This document shows, piece by piece, positions 54,502 to 63,336 of a stretch of DNA of 64,000 nucleotides; within the stretch, counting starts at the first letter, position 1, and each line of letters begins with the position of its first letter. The notes under the pieces are model-generated. The model searched no databases, was not told where the DNA came from, and saw only the letters and a program-made list of their open reading frames with translations. The translations under genes were made by a program, and so were the position numbers. Source of the stretch: Paenibacillus sp. NEAU-GSW1 (lineage in GTDB: Bacteria > Bacillota > Bacilli > Paenibacillales > Paenibacillaceae); NCBI RefSeq assembly GCF_009737085.1, contig NZ_WOVL01000011.1, positions 62,001-126,000 on the forward strand, given 5' to 3'.

Positions 54502-55401
54502 ATGTTAACAGGCGTTCAGGTGCTGCTGTTAGGCGGCGATGCGAGACAGCTGGAAGTGATCCGGAAGTTGGCGGAGATGGATGCGTCGATTACGGTATCG
54601 GGCTTTGAGGGGCTGGTGACATCGCTTGACGGTGCAGTGCATGCTGAATTTGACGAGCAATTGTTCGACGGCATCGATGCGCTGCTGCTGCCGGCGGTCG
54701 GCACAGACGATCAGGGGCTCATTCATACAGTGTTCAGCGATCGCGAAATTAGGCTGCTTGGTGTGCATCTTGCGCGGATGCCAAAGCACAGCAAAGTATA
54801 TACGGGTATGGCTAAACCGTATTTGAAGGAATTATGCTTGCAGCATCAGCTCGAGCTGGTTGAATTGTTTGATCGGGACGATGTGGCGATTTACAACTCG
54901 ATTCCTACGGCCGAAGGCGCAATTATGATGGCCATTCAAAATACGGACATTACGATTCATGGCTCGCGATCCATGGTGCTGGGCTTCGGAAGAACCGGCT
55001 TCACGATGGCTCGAACACTTCAAGGGTTAGGAGCGGAAGTCTACGTTGGAGTAAGGCGCGACGAGCATTTTGCGAGAGCTGCCGAGATGGGTTTTAAGCC
55101 GTTCTACACAAGCAAACTGCAGGAGTATACAGGCAATATTGACTTGCTTTTTAATACAATTCCGACTATGATAGTCACAGCACAAATTATAGCTACTTTA
55201 CCTTCGCGAGCCGTAATTATCGACCTTGCCTCGAAGCCGGGCGGAACCGATTTCCGCTTTGCTGAGAAAAGAGGAATTAAGGCGATGCTCGCACCCGGAT
55301 TGCCAGGTATCGTTGCTCCTAAAACTGCTGGACGAATCATAGCCGATTGTTTATCTCAATTGATTATGGATGATTCGAAAAAGCGGGGGAATGGGCAATG
55401 A
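54502..55401 (+). CDS. dpaA: Dipicolinate synthase subunit A (SpoVFA)
   Basis: Converts the dihydrodipicolinate-pathway intermediate to dipicolinic acid with DpaB in the mother cell. The 299-residue product has a Rossmann NAD(P) motif VLGFGRTGFTMARTLQGLGA (about residue 156), YVGVRRDEHFARAAEMGF and APGLPGIVAPKTAGRI near the end. ATG 54502 follows AAAGGAGTGA with correct spacing; the earlier in-frame ATG 54463 lies in the presumed promoter. The stop overlaps dpaB by four bases. Confidence 0.96.
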   Translation: MLTGVQVLLLGGDARQLEVIRKLAEMDASITVSGFEGLVTSLDGAVHAEFDEQLFDGIDALLLPAVGTDDQGLIHTVFSDREIRLLGVHLARMPKHSKVYTGMAKPYLKELCLQHQLELVELFDRDDVAIYNSIPTAEGAIMMAIQNTDITIHGSRSMVLGFGRTGFTMARTLQGLGAEVYVGVRRDEHFARAAEMGFKPFYTSKLQEYTGNIDLLFNTIPTMIVTAQIIATLPSRAVIIDLASKPGGTDFRFAEKRGIKAMLAPGLPGIVAPKTAGRIIADCLSQLIMDDSKKRGNGQ

Positions 55402-55991
55402 ATTGGTCTGGAAAAACAGTCGGGTACGCGTTAACGGGATCGCACTGCACGCTTGCGGAAATTATGCCGCAAATCAAGAGATTTGTTGATGCCGGGGCCA
55501 ATGTCATTCCGATCGTATCGAACACGATTATGACGACAGATACCCGTTTTGGCACATCTGAAGAATGGCAGACGCAAATTAAAGCAATTACAGGCAATGA
55601 TATTATTTCGACTATTGCGCAAGCGGAGCCGCTTGGTCCATCCAAGCAAATCGACGTTTTATTGATTGCTCCTTGCACTGGCAATACAACGAGCCGGTTG
55701 GCGAATGCGATGACGGACAGCGCCGTATTAATGGCAGCCAAAGCGCAAATGCGCAACGGAAGACCGATCGTGCTGGCGATATCTACGAATGATGGACTTG
55801 GGTTGAACGCCGCTAATATAGCTAGGCTATTGGTGGCTAAACATATTTATTTTGTGCCTTTCGGCCAAGATAATCCCGTACAGAAGCCTAATTCGCTTGT
55901 GGCGAGAATGGATCTGACTCTCGAGGCTTGCGAAGCGGCGCTGCAAGGAAAACAGCTGCAGCCTTTGCTCATCGAACGATTTAATTATTAA
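55398..55991 (+). CDS. dpaB: Dipicolinate synthase subunit B (SpoVFB)
   Basis: Flavoprotein-like partner of DpaA. The 197-residue product begins MNWSGKTVGYALTGSHCTLA and contains LLIAPCTGNTTSRLANAMTD, as in the flavodoxin-like flavoprotein fold of SpoVFB. Translation is coupled to dpaA through ATGA. Confidence 0.95.
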   Translation: MNWSGKTVGYALTGSHCTLAEIMPQIKRFVDAGANVIPIVSNTIMTTDTRFGTSEEWQTQIKAITGNDIISTIAQAEPLGPSKQIDVLLIAPCTGNTTSRLANAMTDSAVLMAAKAQMRNGRPIVLAISTNDGLGLNAANIARLLVAKHIYFVPFGQDNPVQKPNSLVARMDLTLEACEAALQGKQLQPLLIERFNY

Positions 55992-56002
55992 CGAGCTGGC
56001 AG

Positions 56003-56098
56003 ATGTCAATGAACGAATCCGACAACCCGATGAATGGCGCTCAATCAGACGCAAGCGGCAATTTTGACATCTTGTTATCGGCAACGGAGGAGCAATAG
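56003..56098 (+). CDS. Possible 31-codon ORF between dpaB and dapG
   Basis: ATG 56003 opens a 31-residue frame (MSMNESDNPMNGAQSDASGN onward, ending LLSATEEQ) that stops two bases before the dapG ATG. There is no clear ribosome site of its own, though GGAGG within its end serves dapG. The tight abutment and full use of the gap make coding or leader-peptide function conceivable. It may be chance. I see no similarity to Asd. Confidence 0.25.
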   Translation: MSMNESDNPMNGAQSDASGNFDILLSATEEQ

Positions 56099-56100
56099 TT

Positions 56101-57312
56101 ATGCGTATCCTGGTCCAGAAATTCGGGGGCACGTCACTTTCGTCCGATAAAGCTAGAAGCCATTGTGTAGATCATATTGCAAGAGAGCTGAAGAACGGAT
56201 ACCGTATCGTCGTCGTCGTATCGGCGATGGGCCGTAAGGGCGACCCTTATGCTACGGATACGCTTCTTCAGCTCGTTCGTGATAACGGCGATCGTCTGCC
56301 GCCTCGCGAACGGGATATGCTGCTTGGCTGCGGCGAGATTATCTCAGCGGCAGCCTTATGCAGCCTGCTCAACTCGAAGGGCATCGCTTCGATCGTATTG
56401 AATGGCGGTCAGGCAGGCATTCGCACAGACGAACAGTTTGGCCACGCCCGCATCAAAGAGCTTCATCCGGAACGGATGCTAGAGCATCTGCGAGTAGGGA
56501 CAGTCGTTATCGTAACCGGTTTTCAAGGCAGCGCGGAGAACGGAGATTTGACGACGCTAGGCAGAGGAGGCAGCGATACTACGGCAACGGCGATCGGCGC
56601 AGCGCTTCATGCTGAAATGGTCGATATTTATACGGATGTGAACGGCATTCTAACGGCAGATCCGAGAATTGTCAAAGACGCTAAGCCGCTTCCCGTCGTC
56701 GGTTATGCTGAAATTTGCAATATGGCGCGGCAAGGCGCAAAAGTCATTCATCCGCGCGCGGTTGAAATCGCCCAGCAGGCAAGAGTGCCGATCCGTGTGC
56801 GTTCCACCTTCTCCGAGGATGAAGGGACGCTCGTTACCGACCGGCCTGAGCTTGTGAAAGGCTATGTCGCAGATAAGCATGTGACGGGCATCGCCCATGT
56901 CGCCGGCATAACGCAAATTTCGGTTCAAGCCATTGAAGGCCGAACGGATATGCAGCTGCAAGTGTTTCAAACGATGGCACGCAATCATATTAGCGTTGAT
57001 TTTATTAACGTAACGCCAAGCGGAGCGGTTTACACCGTATTTGATCAGGATGCCGAGCGGGCGGTCTCGCTGCTGAGATCGAACGGCTTTGAGCCCGCTG
57101 CTGTAAGCGGCTGCGCCAAAGTATCCGTTATTGGCGGCGGAATGAACGGTGTGCCCGGCGTTATGGCCCGCATCGTCGAAGCGCTGACGGAACAAGGGAT
57201 AACGATCATGCAATCGGCGGATTCGAATACGACGATTTGGGTGCTCGTTAAGGAGCCGGATATGGCGCCTGCGCTTCAAGCGCTGCATGCTAAATTCGAG
57301 CTTCATCTTTAA
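56101..57312 (+). CDS. dapG: Aspartate kinase (DapG-type aspartokinase I)
   Basis: First step of the aspartate pathway, supplying diaminopimelate and dipicolinate. Product of 403 residues: KFGGTSLSS phosphate-binding motif at the start, TTLGRGGSDTTATAIGAALH, VDIYTDVNGILTADPRIV, and two C-terminal ACT domains (about 265-400) typical of feedback-inhibited isozymes. GGAGGAGCAATAGTT precedes ATG 56101. asd, between dpaB and dapG in B. subtilis, is absent here. Confidence 0.96.
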   Translation: MRILVQKFGGTSLSSDKARSHCVDHIARELKNGYRIVVVVSAMGRKGDPYATDTLLQLVRDNGDRLPPRERDMLLGCGEIISAAALCSLLNSKGIASIVLNGGQAGIRTDEQFGHARIKELHPERMLEHLRVGTVVIVTGFQGSAENGDLTTLGRGGSDTTATAIGAALHAEMVDIYTDVNGILTADPRIVKDAKPLPVVGYAEICNMARQGAKVIHPRAVEIAQQARVPIRVRSTFSEDEGTLVTDRPELVKGYVADKHVTGIAHVAGITQISVQAIEGRTDMQLQVFQTMARNHISVDFINVTPSGAVYTVFDQDAERAVSLLRSNGFEPAAVSGCAKVSVIGGGMNGVPGVMARIVEALTEQGITIMQSADSNTTIWVLVKEPDMAPALQALHAKFELHL

Positions 57313-57396
57313 ATTAGAGTTAATAGCCTAACTTGGATAAAGTAAAGCACACGGTTTATTGCCAGCATAAGCAAAGCTTTGTAGGAGGGTATAAGG

Positions 57397-58269
57397 ATGG
57401 ATTTTGGAAGATTAGTTACAGCCATGGTCACGCCATTCGATGCGAACGGTCAGATCGATTGGGAATCGACCGGTCGTTTGATCGACTATTTAATTGAAGA
57501 ACAGCTCAGCGATACGCTTGTAGTATCGGGAACGACAGGCGAATCGCCTACGCTCACGGACGACGAGAAAACGGCACTTTTCCGTTTCGCAGTAGAACGC
57601 GCCGCCGGTCGCTGCAAAATTATTGCCGGTACGGGGAGCAACAATACAGCACATTCCATCCATTTGACGAAGGAAGCGGAAGCTTGCGGCGCAGATGGCG
57701 TACTTCTTGTTGCGCCGTACTACAATAAACCGAACCAAGAAGGGTTGTTCCAGCATTTCAAAGCGATTGCCGAATCTACGAAGCTGCCGGTTATGCTATA
57801 CAACGTTCCTGGACGCACAGGCATTAATCTGTCGGTGGAAACGACTCTCCGTCTTGCCGAGATCGACAACGTCGTTGCGACGAAGGATTGCGCAAGCTCC
57901 GATCAGTTGACGCAAATTATTGCGGGCGCTCCAGAAGGCTTTAAAGTATACAGCGGCGACGACAGTGCAACGCTGCCGACGCTTGCGATTGGCGGATACG
58001 GCATCGTAAGCGTAGCGAGCCATATTATCGGAGCCAAAATGAAACAGCTTATCGCTGCTTATTTGAACGGCGACGTGCAGCAAGCTGCGAAGCTGCATCT
58101 GGAATGCCATTCGGTCTTTAAAGGACTGTTCGAATGTCCGCATCCGGTCCCTAATCCGGTAGCGGTAAAATATGCGCTCTCGCTCCGCGGCATTGCGGTT
58201 GGCGGAGTACGCCTTCCATTAGTGAGCGTAAACGAAGCTGAAGCAGCCTTCATTAGCAAGCTGGTATAA
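57397..58269 (+). CDS. dapA: 4-hydroxy-tetrahydrodipicolinate synthase
   Basis: Condenses pyruvate with aspartate semialdehyde; its product is both the lysine/DAP precursor and the substrate of DpaAB. The 290-residue TIM barrel has GTTGESPTL (about 45-53), the catalytic Tyr135 in YNVPGRTGIN and Schiff-base Lys163 in VVATKDCASSDQ. GTAGGAGGGTATAAGG precedes ATG 57397. It is followed by a strong terminator; rnjB, next in B. subtilis, is missing. Confidence 0.97.
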   Translation: MDFGRLVTAMVTPFDANGQIDWESTGRLIDYLIEEQLSDTLVVSGTTGESPTLTDDEKTALFRFAVERAAGRCKIIAGTGSNNTAHSIHLTKEAEACGADGVLLVAPYYNKPNQEGLFQHFKAIAESTKLPVMLYNVPGRTGINLSVETTLRLAEIDNVVATKDCASSDQLTQIIAGAPEGFKVYSGDDSATLPTLAIGGYGIVSVASHIIGAKMKQLIAAYLNGDVQQAAKLHLECHSVFKGLFECPHPVPNPVAVKYALSLRGIAVGGVRLPLVSVNEAEAAFISKLV

Positions 58270-58286
58270 TAAATAGTTATGATCAT

Positions 58287-58314
58287 AGACTGGAGCCTCG
58301 GCTCCAGTCTTTTT
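58287..58314 (+). terminator. Rho-independent terminator after dapA
   Basis: AGACTGGAGCC (58287-58297) and GGCTCCAGTCT (58300-58310) form a perfect 11-bp stem followed by TTTTTG. It ends the dpaA-dapA transcription unit. Confidence 0.94.
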
Positions 58315-58442
58315 GCATGCGTTCGTTACAATAAGATTCATGAAGGGACGGCATGATCCGTATATTTTCACCAGTCAACCTTATACTATGACGAGCCGCA
58401 GCATTCTGCAGCATCATAGTCATTAGAGGGGGATTTCATGCC

Positions 58443-59204
58443 ATGTGGCGCCAAAGTTATTCCAATAGCGAAATGAACGAACAACCGGAGACGGGTGCAG
58501 AGGATAAGAAAAAAAATATCGTCGAGACGATTCAGCAGTTGGGCCAGACTTCAACGCCTTCATCAGCGGATTCCAATATTCATTGCATGACGATTATCGG
58601 GCAGGTAGAGGGACATATCGTACTGCCTCCGCAGAACAAAACAACGAAATATGAGCATCTTATCCCTCAGCTGGTGGCGGCCGAGCAAAATCCGAAAATC
58701 GAAGGTATTCTTATTGTTCTGAATACAGTTGGCGGCGATGTGGAAGCCGGGCTTGCCATAGCGGAAATGATAGCTTCTTTGTCGAAGCCAACAGTTACGC
58801 TCGTGCTTGGCGGGGGCCATTCGATTGGCGTGCCGATAGCTGTTGCCGGAAATATGTCTTATATCGCCGCGACTGCCACCATGACGATCCACCCGATTCG
58901 ATTGAACGGGTTAGTGATCGGCGTGCCGCAAACGTTCGAATATTTGGATAAAATGCAGGAACGCGTCGTACGATTCGTTACACAAAATTCTAAAGTGTCG
59001 GAAGAAACGTTTAAAGAATTAATGTTCAAGACAGGAGAGCTGACACGCGATATCGGAACGACCGTCATTGGTTCTGATGCGGTCAAGCACGGCTTAATTG
59101 ACGCAGTCGGCGGGCTTGGCGACGCGCTTAAAGAATTGAATCGCCGAATTGCGGAGCGCAAATCCGAGCTCCATTCAGCGAATTCGACGGGAGTGTATAA
59201 CTAA
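58443..59204 (+). CDS. tepA: TepA, ClpP-like translocation-enhancing protein
   Basis: ClpP-fold cytosolic serine protease-like protein of 253 residues. It has [34 protein letters not shown], a nucleophile context [15 protein letters not shown] (Ser at about residue 130) and [12 protein letters not shown] (His). TepA is described in Bacillus as affecting protein secretion and spore/SASP proteolysis. ATG 58443 follows AGAGGGGGA. It is fused to ylzJ by TAATG. Confidence 0.93.
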   Translation: MWRQSYSNSEMNEQPETGAEDKKKNIVETIQQLGQTSTPSSADSNIHCMTIIGQVEGHIVLPPQNKTTKYEHLIPQLVAAEQNPKIEGILIVLNTVGGDVEAGLAIAEMIASLSKPTVTLVLGGGHSIGVPIAVAGNMSYIAATATMTIHPIRLNGLVIGVPQTFEYLDKMQERVVRFVTQNSKVSEETFKELMFKTGELTRDIGTTVIGSDAVKHGLIDAVGGLGDALKELNRRIAERKSELHSANSTGVYN

Positions 59205-59443
59205 TGACTCTCTATACAATCATGCCTCTTGAGACGGTTTTCGAGCAAATGCATAACGGCAATGAAGCCGAACGGCCTGTTCAAATTTGGTGGAACGGCA
59301 TTCATATGGAGGTTGAGCCCATTGCGCCCGGCATGGGAAAAATCGTCCGTCTGCTCCAATGCCAGCTCGACGATTATTTGAATCCCGGTTTATTTCCAGG
59401 CACCGTCGTTATGTTTGGCAGCCATCAGAGTGCTCAGGGATAA
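59204..59443 (+). CDS. ylzJ: YlzJ-like small protein
   Basis: Product of 79 residues beginning [19 protein letters not shown], with QIWWNGIHMEVEPIAPG and RLLQCQLDDYLNPG. The size and the place between tepA and spoIIIE match YlzJ of B. subtilis. Function is unknown. The start codon shares a base with the tepA stop. Confidence 0.88.
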   Translation: MTLYTIMPLETVFEQMHNGNEAERPVQIWWNGIHMEVEPIAPGMGKIVRLLQCQLDDYLNPGLFPGTVVMFGSHQSAQG

Positions 59444-59473
59444 AAGGAGCCGATAGGAACATTTGTCCACCTA

Positions 59474-59482
59474 TGGTATAAT
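59474..59482 (+). promoter_or_regulatory. Extended -10 promoter of spoIIIE
   Basis: TATGGTATAAT contains TGn (59474-59476) directly before a perfect TATAAT (59477-59482), an extended -10 element; no good -35 is seen. It lies about 22 bases before the TTG start, giving a very short leader. Confidence 0.6.
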
Positions 59483-59504
59483 GTATAACCAGAGGTGACG
59501 AGAG

Positions 59505-62267
59505 TTGGCTAAAAAGAGAAGAAAAAAGAAGTCGATTGCGGCTCATTTAAAATATGAAGTTTATGGCATTTTACTTATCACCGTATCCGTCATTGCGCTG
59601 TCCGGCAGCGCGACCGTCGGACGGTCGCTATCCAGGCTGTTCGGCCTTTTCCTTGGCAAGTTTTATTTTGTATTGGCGTTAGTCGGCATTTATGTCGGAC
59701 TGGCGGTTATGGTAAAACGGGTATGGCCAAAAGGATGGTCGAACAGAAGGACGGGCATATTGCTGTTTGTGCTGGCGTTGACGCTTTGGAGCTCAGTAGC
59801 TGAAATTGACAAAATGTTAACGCCTTCAACCGAATTGTCGGGAGGCATCATATTTAGTCAATTAAATGATAATATTCGCTATGAATTGCTTGCCTTCGAT
59901 ACAGCGGATACGCGGCCAATGAATGAAAAGGCTATAAGCGGCGGCTATATCGGAGCGATTCAATATTCAATGTTGTTTATGCTGTTCGGATATTTTGGCG
60001 CCAAGCTCGTAATGTGGGTAATGTTTGCAATTGCAATCATGCTGATGACAGGCAAATCCTACGTCGAGATGGGCAGCTTCGTCAAAACGAAGCTCGTGCG
60101 CCTGTTCAAGCTGCTGTCGGCAAAATGGTCCCATCGAGCAGCACTGCGTTCAGCAACAGCTGCTGCAGCCGCAAAATCGGCGAAAGCCGACGACGACAAC
60201 AATCAAGGCTACATGCAGGACGACGGTATCGAGGATGACGATCAAATCCCGATTATGCCGCGCCGTCAAAAACGTTCGTTATTTTTCTCGTGGCGGCAAC
60301 AGCTGGAGAAGGCGGAGGATGCCCATGCTGACAATGCAAGCAAGCAAGCTTCTTACGACGATTGGTCGCTTGAAGACGAGGATTATGCGAGCCAGCAAAG
60401 AAACGGCAAAAATCCTCATTGGGCAACGGAATGGGAACAGGAAGAGTGGGATCGAAACGGAGAGCAGGAAACGGTACATAATGACGGCTTGAAAGCTAGA
60501 ATGGATAATGAATCTGACGAATTGGATCCGTATCCGGCTCCTGAAGCTGCGGTTCCAAATCCTATCGAAACCGGAGCAGAAGACCGATGGGCTGATGAAA
60601 CCCCATGGCCGCAAGCGGACGCGGATTATCATGGCAATGAAGAATCGCGCTATATTGCCGGCCATTCGGATGTAGAAGCGAATTCGAATCATCATGCAGG
60701 CCATCGCGATCCATACGTGCACGAACAAGAGGAAGAGGAGCAAGTCGAGCAAATTACGGCGTTCGATAAACAACTGACTTCCGGGAAGAACAATCCGGCT
60801 CCGATAGCTTCACCGCCATCGGAGCCGGTCGTTCCGGTGCAAAAACCGTATATGCTGCCGCCATTCTCGTTGCTTGCAAAGCCCAGCCTGCTGGCGAGAG
60901 GCGTTGACGGCAACGATATGGACGCGAAGCGAAAGCTGGAAGCGACACTCGAAAGCTTTGGCGTGCGCGCCAAAGTATTAAACGTTGTACGCGGCCCTGC
61001 TGTAACGCGATACGAAGTGCAGCCGGCAACCGGCGTTAAAGTAAGCCGAATTGTCAATCTGACGGACGATATCGCGCTGGCGCTTGCCGCCAAAGATATC
61101 CGGATGGAAGCGCCGATCCCCGGGAAGTCGGCCATCGGCATCGAAGTGCCGAATATGGAAGTATCGGTTGTTACGATGCGTGAAGTGATGGAGACGCCGG
61201 AATTCCAAAATGCGCCTTCCAAGCTGTCAATTTCATTTGGACGCGATATTTCCGGCCAGCCGATTATCGGCAATTTGGCGCGTATGCCCCATTTGCTTGT
61301 AGCAGGCGCGACAGGCTCAGGCAAATCCGTTTGTATAAACGGCATTATTACGAGCATTTTGTACAAAGCGAAGCCGGACGAAGTGAAATTTCTAATGGTC
61401 GATCCGAAGATGGTCGAGCTTAACGTATACAACGGCATTCCGCATTTGCTTGCGCCGGTTGTAACCGATCCGCGAAGAGCTTCCCTTGCGCTGAAAAAAA
61501 TTGTCGTCGAGATGGAAAAACGGTACGAGTTGTTCTCCAAATCGAGCACGCGCAACATTGAAGGCTATAACAACTTGATGATCGACAATCCCAAGGCTGT
61601 ACTGCCCTACATCGTCGTTATCGTGGATGAGCTTGCAGACTTGATGATGGTTGCGGCAAACGATGTGGAAGATTCCATTGCGCGGCTCGCCCAAATGGCG
61701 CGCGCGGCCGGCATCCATCTCATAATTGCGACGCAGCGTCCGTCGGTTGACGTAATTACCGGCGTTATTAAAGCAAACATTCCTTCGCGTATCGCATTTG
61801 GCGTATCTTCGCAAGTCGATTCGCGTACGATCCTCGATATGGTTGGCGCCGAGAAACTGCTCGGCCGCGGCGATATGCTGTACTTGCCGGTAGGCATGTC
61901 CAAGCCGATCCGCGTACAGGGTGCGTTTCTGTCCGATCAAGAAGTGGAATCGCTCGTTGAATTTTCACGGGGCCAGGCGGAGGCTGAATATAAAGAGGAT
62001 CTTGTTCCCGAGGTGGAAGAGGAGGATACCTCCAATCCGGAAGAAATTTTGGACGAACTGTATGACCAGGCGGTTACGATCGTAATCGAGGCGAAGCAAG
62101 CATCCGTCTCACTGCTGCAGCGCCGGATGCGTATTGGTTATACGCGGGCAGCCCGATTGATCGATCAGATGGAGGCGCGGGGAATTGTCGGCCCTTATGA
62201 GGGCAGCAAACCGCGCGAGGTACTTATGACCATGGACCAATTTCAAGCTGGACGAATCCCCTCGTAA
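59505..62267 (+). CDS. spoIIIE: SpoIIIE/FtsK DNA translocase
   Basis: Septum-anchored ATPase that pumps chromosomes through the division or sporulation septum. Product of 920 residues, longer than B. subtilis SpoIIIE (787). N-terminal region with about four membrane helices (about 18-185), an unusually long acidic Trp/Asp/Glu-rich linker (about 215-440), alpha/beta motor with Walker [18 protein letters not shown] (about 602) and [19 protein letters not shown], and a C-terminal gamma winged helix ([20 protein letters not shown]). The start is TTG 59505 after GAGGTGACGAGAG. Confidence 0.97.
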   Translation: MAKKRRKKKSIAAHLKYEVYGILLITVSVIALSGSATVGRSLSRLFGLFLGKFYFVLALVGIYVGLAVMVKRVWPKGWSNRRTGILLFVLALTLWSSVAEIDKMLTPSTELSGGIIFSQLNDNIRYELLAFDTADTRPMNEKAISGGYIGAIQYSMLFMLFGYFGAKLVMWVMFAIAIMLMTGKSYVEMGSFVKTKLVRLFKLLSAKWSHRAALRSATAAAAAKSAKADDDNNQGYMQDDGIEDDDQIPIMPRRQKRSLFFSWRQQLEKAEDAHADNASKQASYDDWSLEDEDYASQQRNGKNPHWATEWEQEEWDRNGEQETVHNDGLKARMDNESDELDPYPAPEAAVPNPIETGAEDRWADETPWPQADADYHGNEESRYIAGHSDVEANSNHHAGHRDPYVHEQEEEEQVEQITAFDKQLTSGKNNPAPIASPPSEPVVPVQKPYMLPPFSLLAKPSLLARGVDGNDMDAKRKLEATLESFGVRAKVLNVVRGPAVTRYEVQPATGVKVSRIVNLTDDIALALAAKDIRMEAPIPGKSAIGIEVPNMEVSVVTMREVMETPEFQNAPSKLSISFGRDISGQPIIGNLARMPHLLVAGATGSGKSVCINGIITSILYKAKPDEVKFLMVDPKMVELNVYNGIPHLLAPVVTDPRRASLALKKIVVEMEKRYELFSKSSTRNIEGYNNLMIDNPKAVLPYIVVIVDELADLMMVAANDVEDSIARLAQMARAAGIHLIIATQRPSVDVITGVIKANIPSRIAFGVSSQVDSRTILDMVGAEKLLGRGDMLYLPVGMSKPIRVQGAFLSDQEVESLVEFSRGQAEAEYKEDLVPEVEEEDTSNPEEILDELYDQAVTIVIEAKQASVSLLQRRMRIGYTRAARLIDQMEARGIVGPYEGSKPREVLMTMDQFQAGRIPS

Positions 62268-62312
62268 TCTCGCCGTACCGCAGTTGTCCATGCTGCCATT
62301 ACTGCCAAACGA

Positions 62313-62343
62313 TGCATAGAAGGTGGGACGCTTTCTCATACTA
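62313..62343 (+). promoter_or_regulatory. Candidate sigma-G (forespore) promoter of sleB
   Basis: TGCATA (62313-62318), an 18-base spacer and CATACTA (62337-62343) match the sigma-F/sigma-G consensus (-35 TGnATA, -10 CATAnTA) closely. It lies 58 bases upstream of the sleB ATG. Confidence 0.7.
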
Positions 62344-62400
62344 CTGTTAGCAACGCTTCTATTAAGCGGACTAACTTGCATGAGAAAGGCAGATCCCTAG

Positions 62401-63189
62401 ATGAGAAATCGTTTGATTGTAGTGACCGCGTTAATCGTAATGCTCGTATTCGGCACTTTTTCGGTGCAGCATATGATAAACGGAAAAACGGCCGAAACGT
62501 TCAGCAACGCTATACTTAAGGTCGGTTCCTCAGGCAAGGATGTATACGAGCTGCAAGGAAGGCTAAAGCACTTAGGCTTTTTCAACGGCAAAATTGACGG
62601 CCAATTCGGGACAAGCACAAAAAACGCCGTAACTTGGTTTCAATGGAAGTTCGGCATGAAGTCGGATGGAGTCGTCGGCGCTAAGACGAAGCTGAAACTA
62701 TGGGAAGCGACGAAAAACTGGAAGCCGACGGCCGAGGATTCGGGCCAAACTACTTCCGGCGGCTCGAGCTCTAGCGGCGGTTCAAATACGACTGAAAAAG
62801 CGACATCGCTCGAGAAATCGAATAAGCTCGGCTTGACCGCAGGCGATTTGAAAATTATGGCCAACGCTGTGTACGGCGAGGCGCGCGGCGAGCCTTACGA
62901 AGGGCAGGTTGCTGTTGCGGCTGTTATTCTGAACCGGCTGCAATCGCCAAGCTTCCCGAATTCGATATCAGGCGTTATTTTTCAGCCAGGCGCATTTACA
63001 GCAGTTGCTGACGGCCAAATCTGGCTGACGCCTAACGAGAAAGCGGCGCAAGCCGTGCAAGATGCAATTGCCGGCTGGGACCCTTCCGGCGGCTGTCTGT
63101 ACTATTTCAATCCGGAGACAGCAACCTCCAAATGGATTTGGACTAGGCCGCAAGTGAAGACGATCGGCAAACATATATTCTGTATGTAA
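62401..63189 (+). CDS. sleB: SleB, spore cortex-lytic enzyme
   Basis: Germination-specific lytic transglycosylase that degrades spore cortex. Product of 262 residues: N-terminal signal or anchor (about 5-23), peptidoglycan-binding domain (about 38-98, GSSGKDVYELQGRLKHLGFF), a Ser/Gly/Thr linker, and a Hydrolase_2 catalytic domain (about 148-262) with MANAVYGEARGEPYEGQVAV, VAAVILNRL and WDPSGGCLYYFNPETATSKW. The ribosome site (GAAAGGC) is modest. ypeB, its usual partner gene, is not adjacent. Confidence 0.94.
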   Translation: MRNRLIVVTALIVMLVFGTFSVQHMINGKTAETFSNAILKVGSSGKDVYELQGRLKHLGFFNGKIDGQFGTSTKNAVTWFQWKFGMKSDGVVGAKTKLKLWEATKNWKPTAEDSGQTTSGGSSSSGGSNTTEKATSLEKSNKLGLTAGDLKIMANAVYGEARGEPYEGQVAVAAVILNRLQSPSFPNSISGVIFQPGAFTAVADGQIWLTPNEKAAQAVQDAIAGWDPSGGCLYYFNPETATSKWIWTRPQVKTIGKHIFCM

Positions 63190-63194
63190 TAGAC

Positions 63195-63236
63195 GAAGAA
63201 GCAACCTGAAGCCGCGCGAGGCCAGGTTGCTTCTTC
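63195..63236. terminator. Stem-loop after sleB
   Basis: GAAGAAGCAACCTG (63195-63208) and CAGGTTGCTTCTTC (63223-63236) form a perfect 14-bp stem with a 14-base loop. The following bases (CATTTCG) give only a short T-run, so termination efficiency is uncertain. Confidence 0.7.
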
Positions 63237-63336
63237 CATTTCGCATCGGTTAGAATGGTATAGGCAATATGCAACTGGAATACATTTACTCCAACAGAAC
63301 CAAACTGCAGTTTTATTCGAGGAAGGAGCTAACGGA

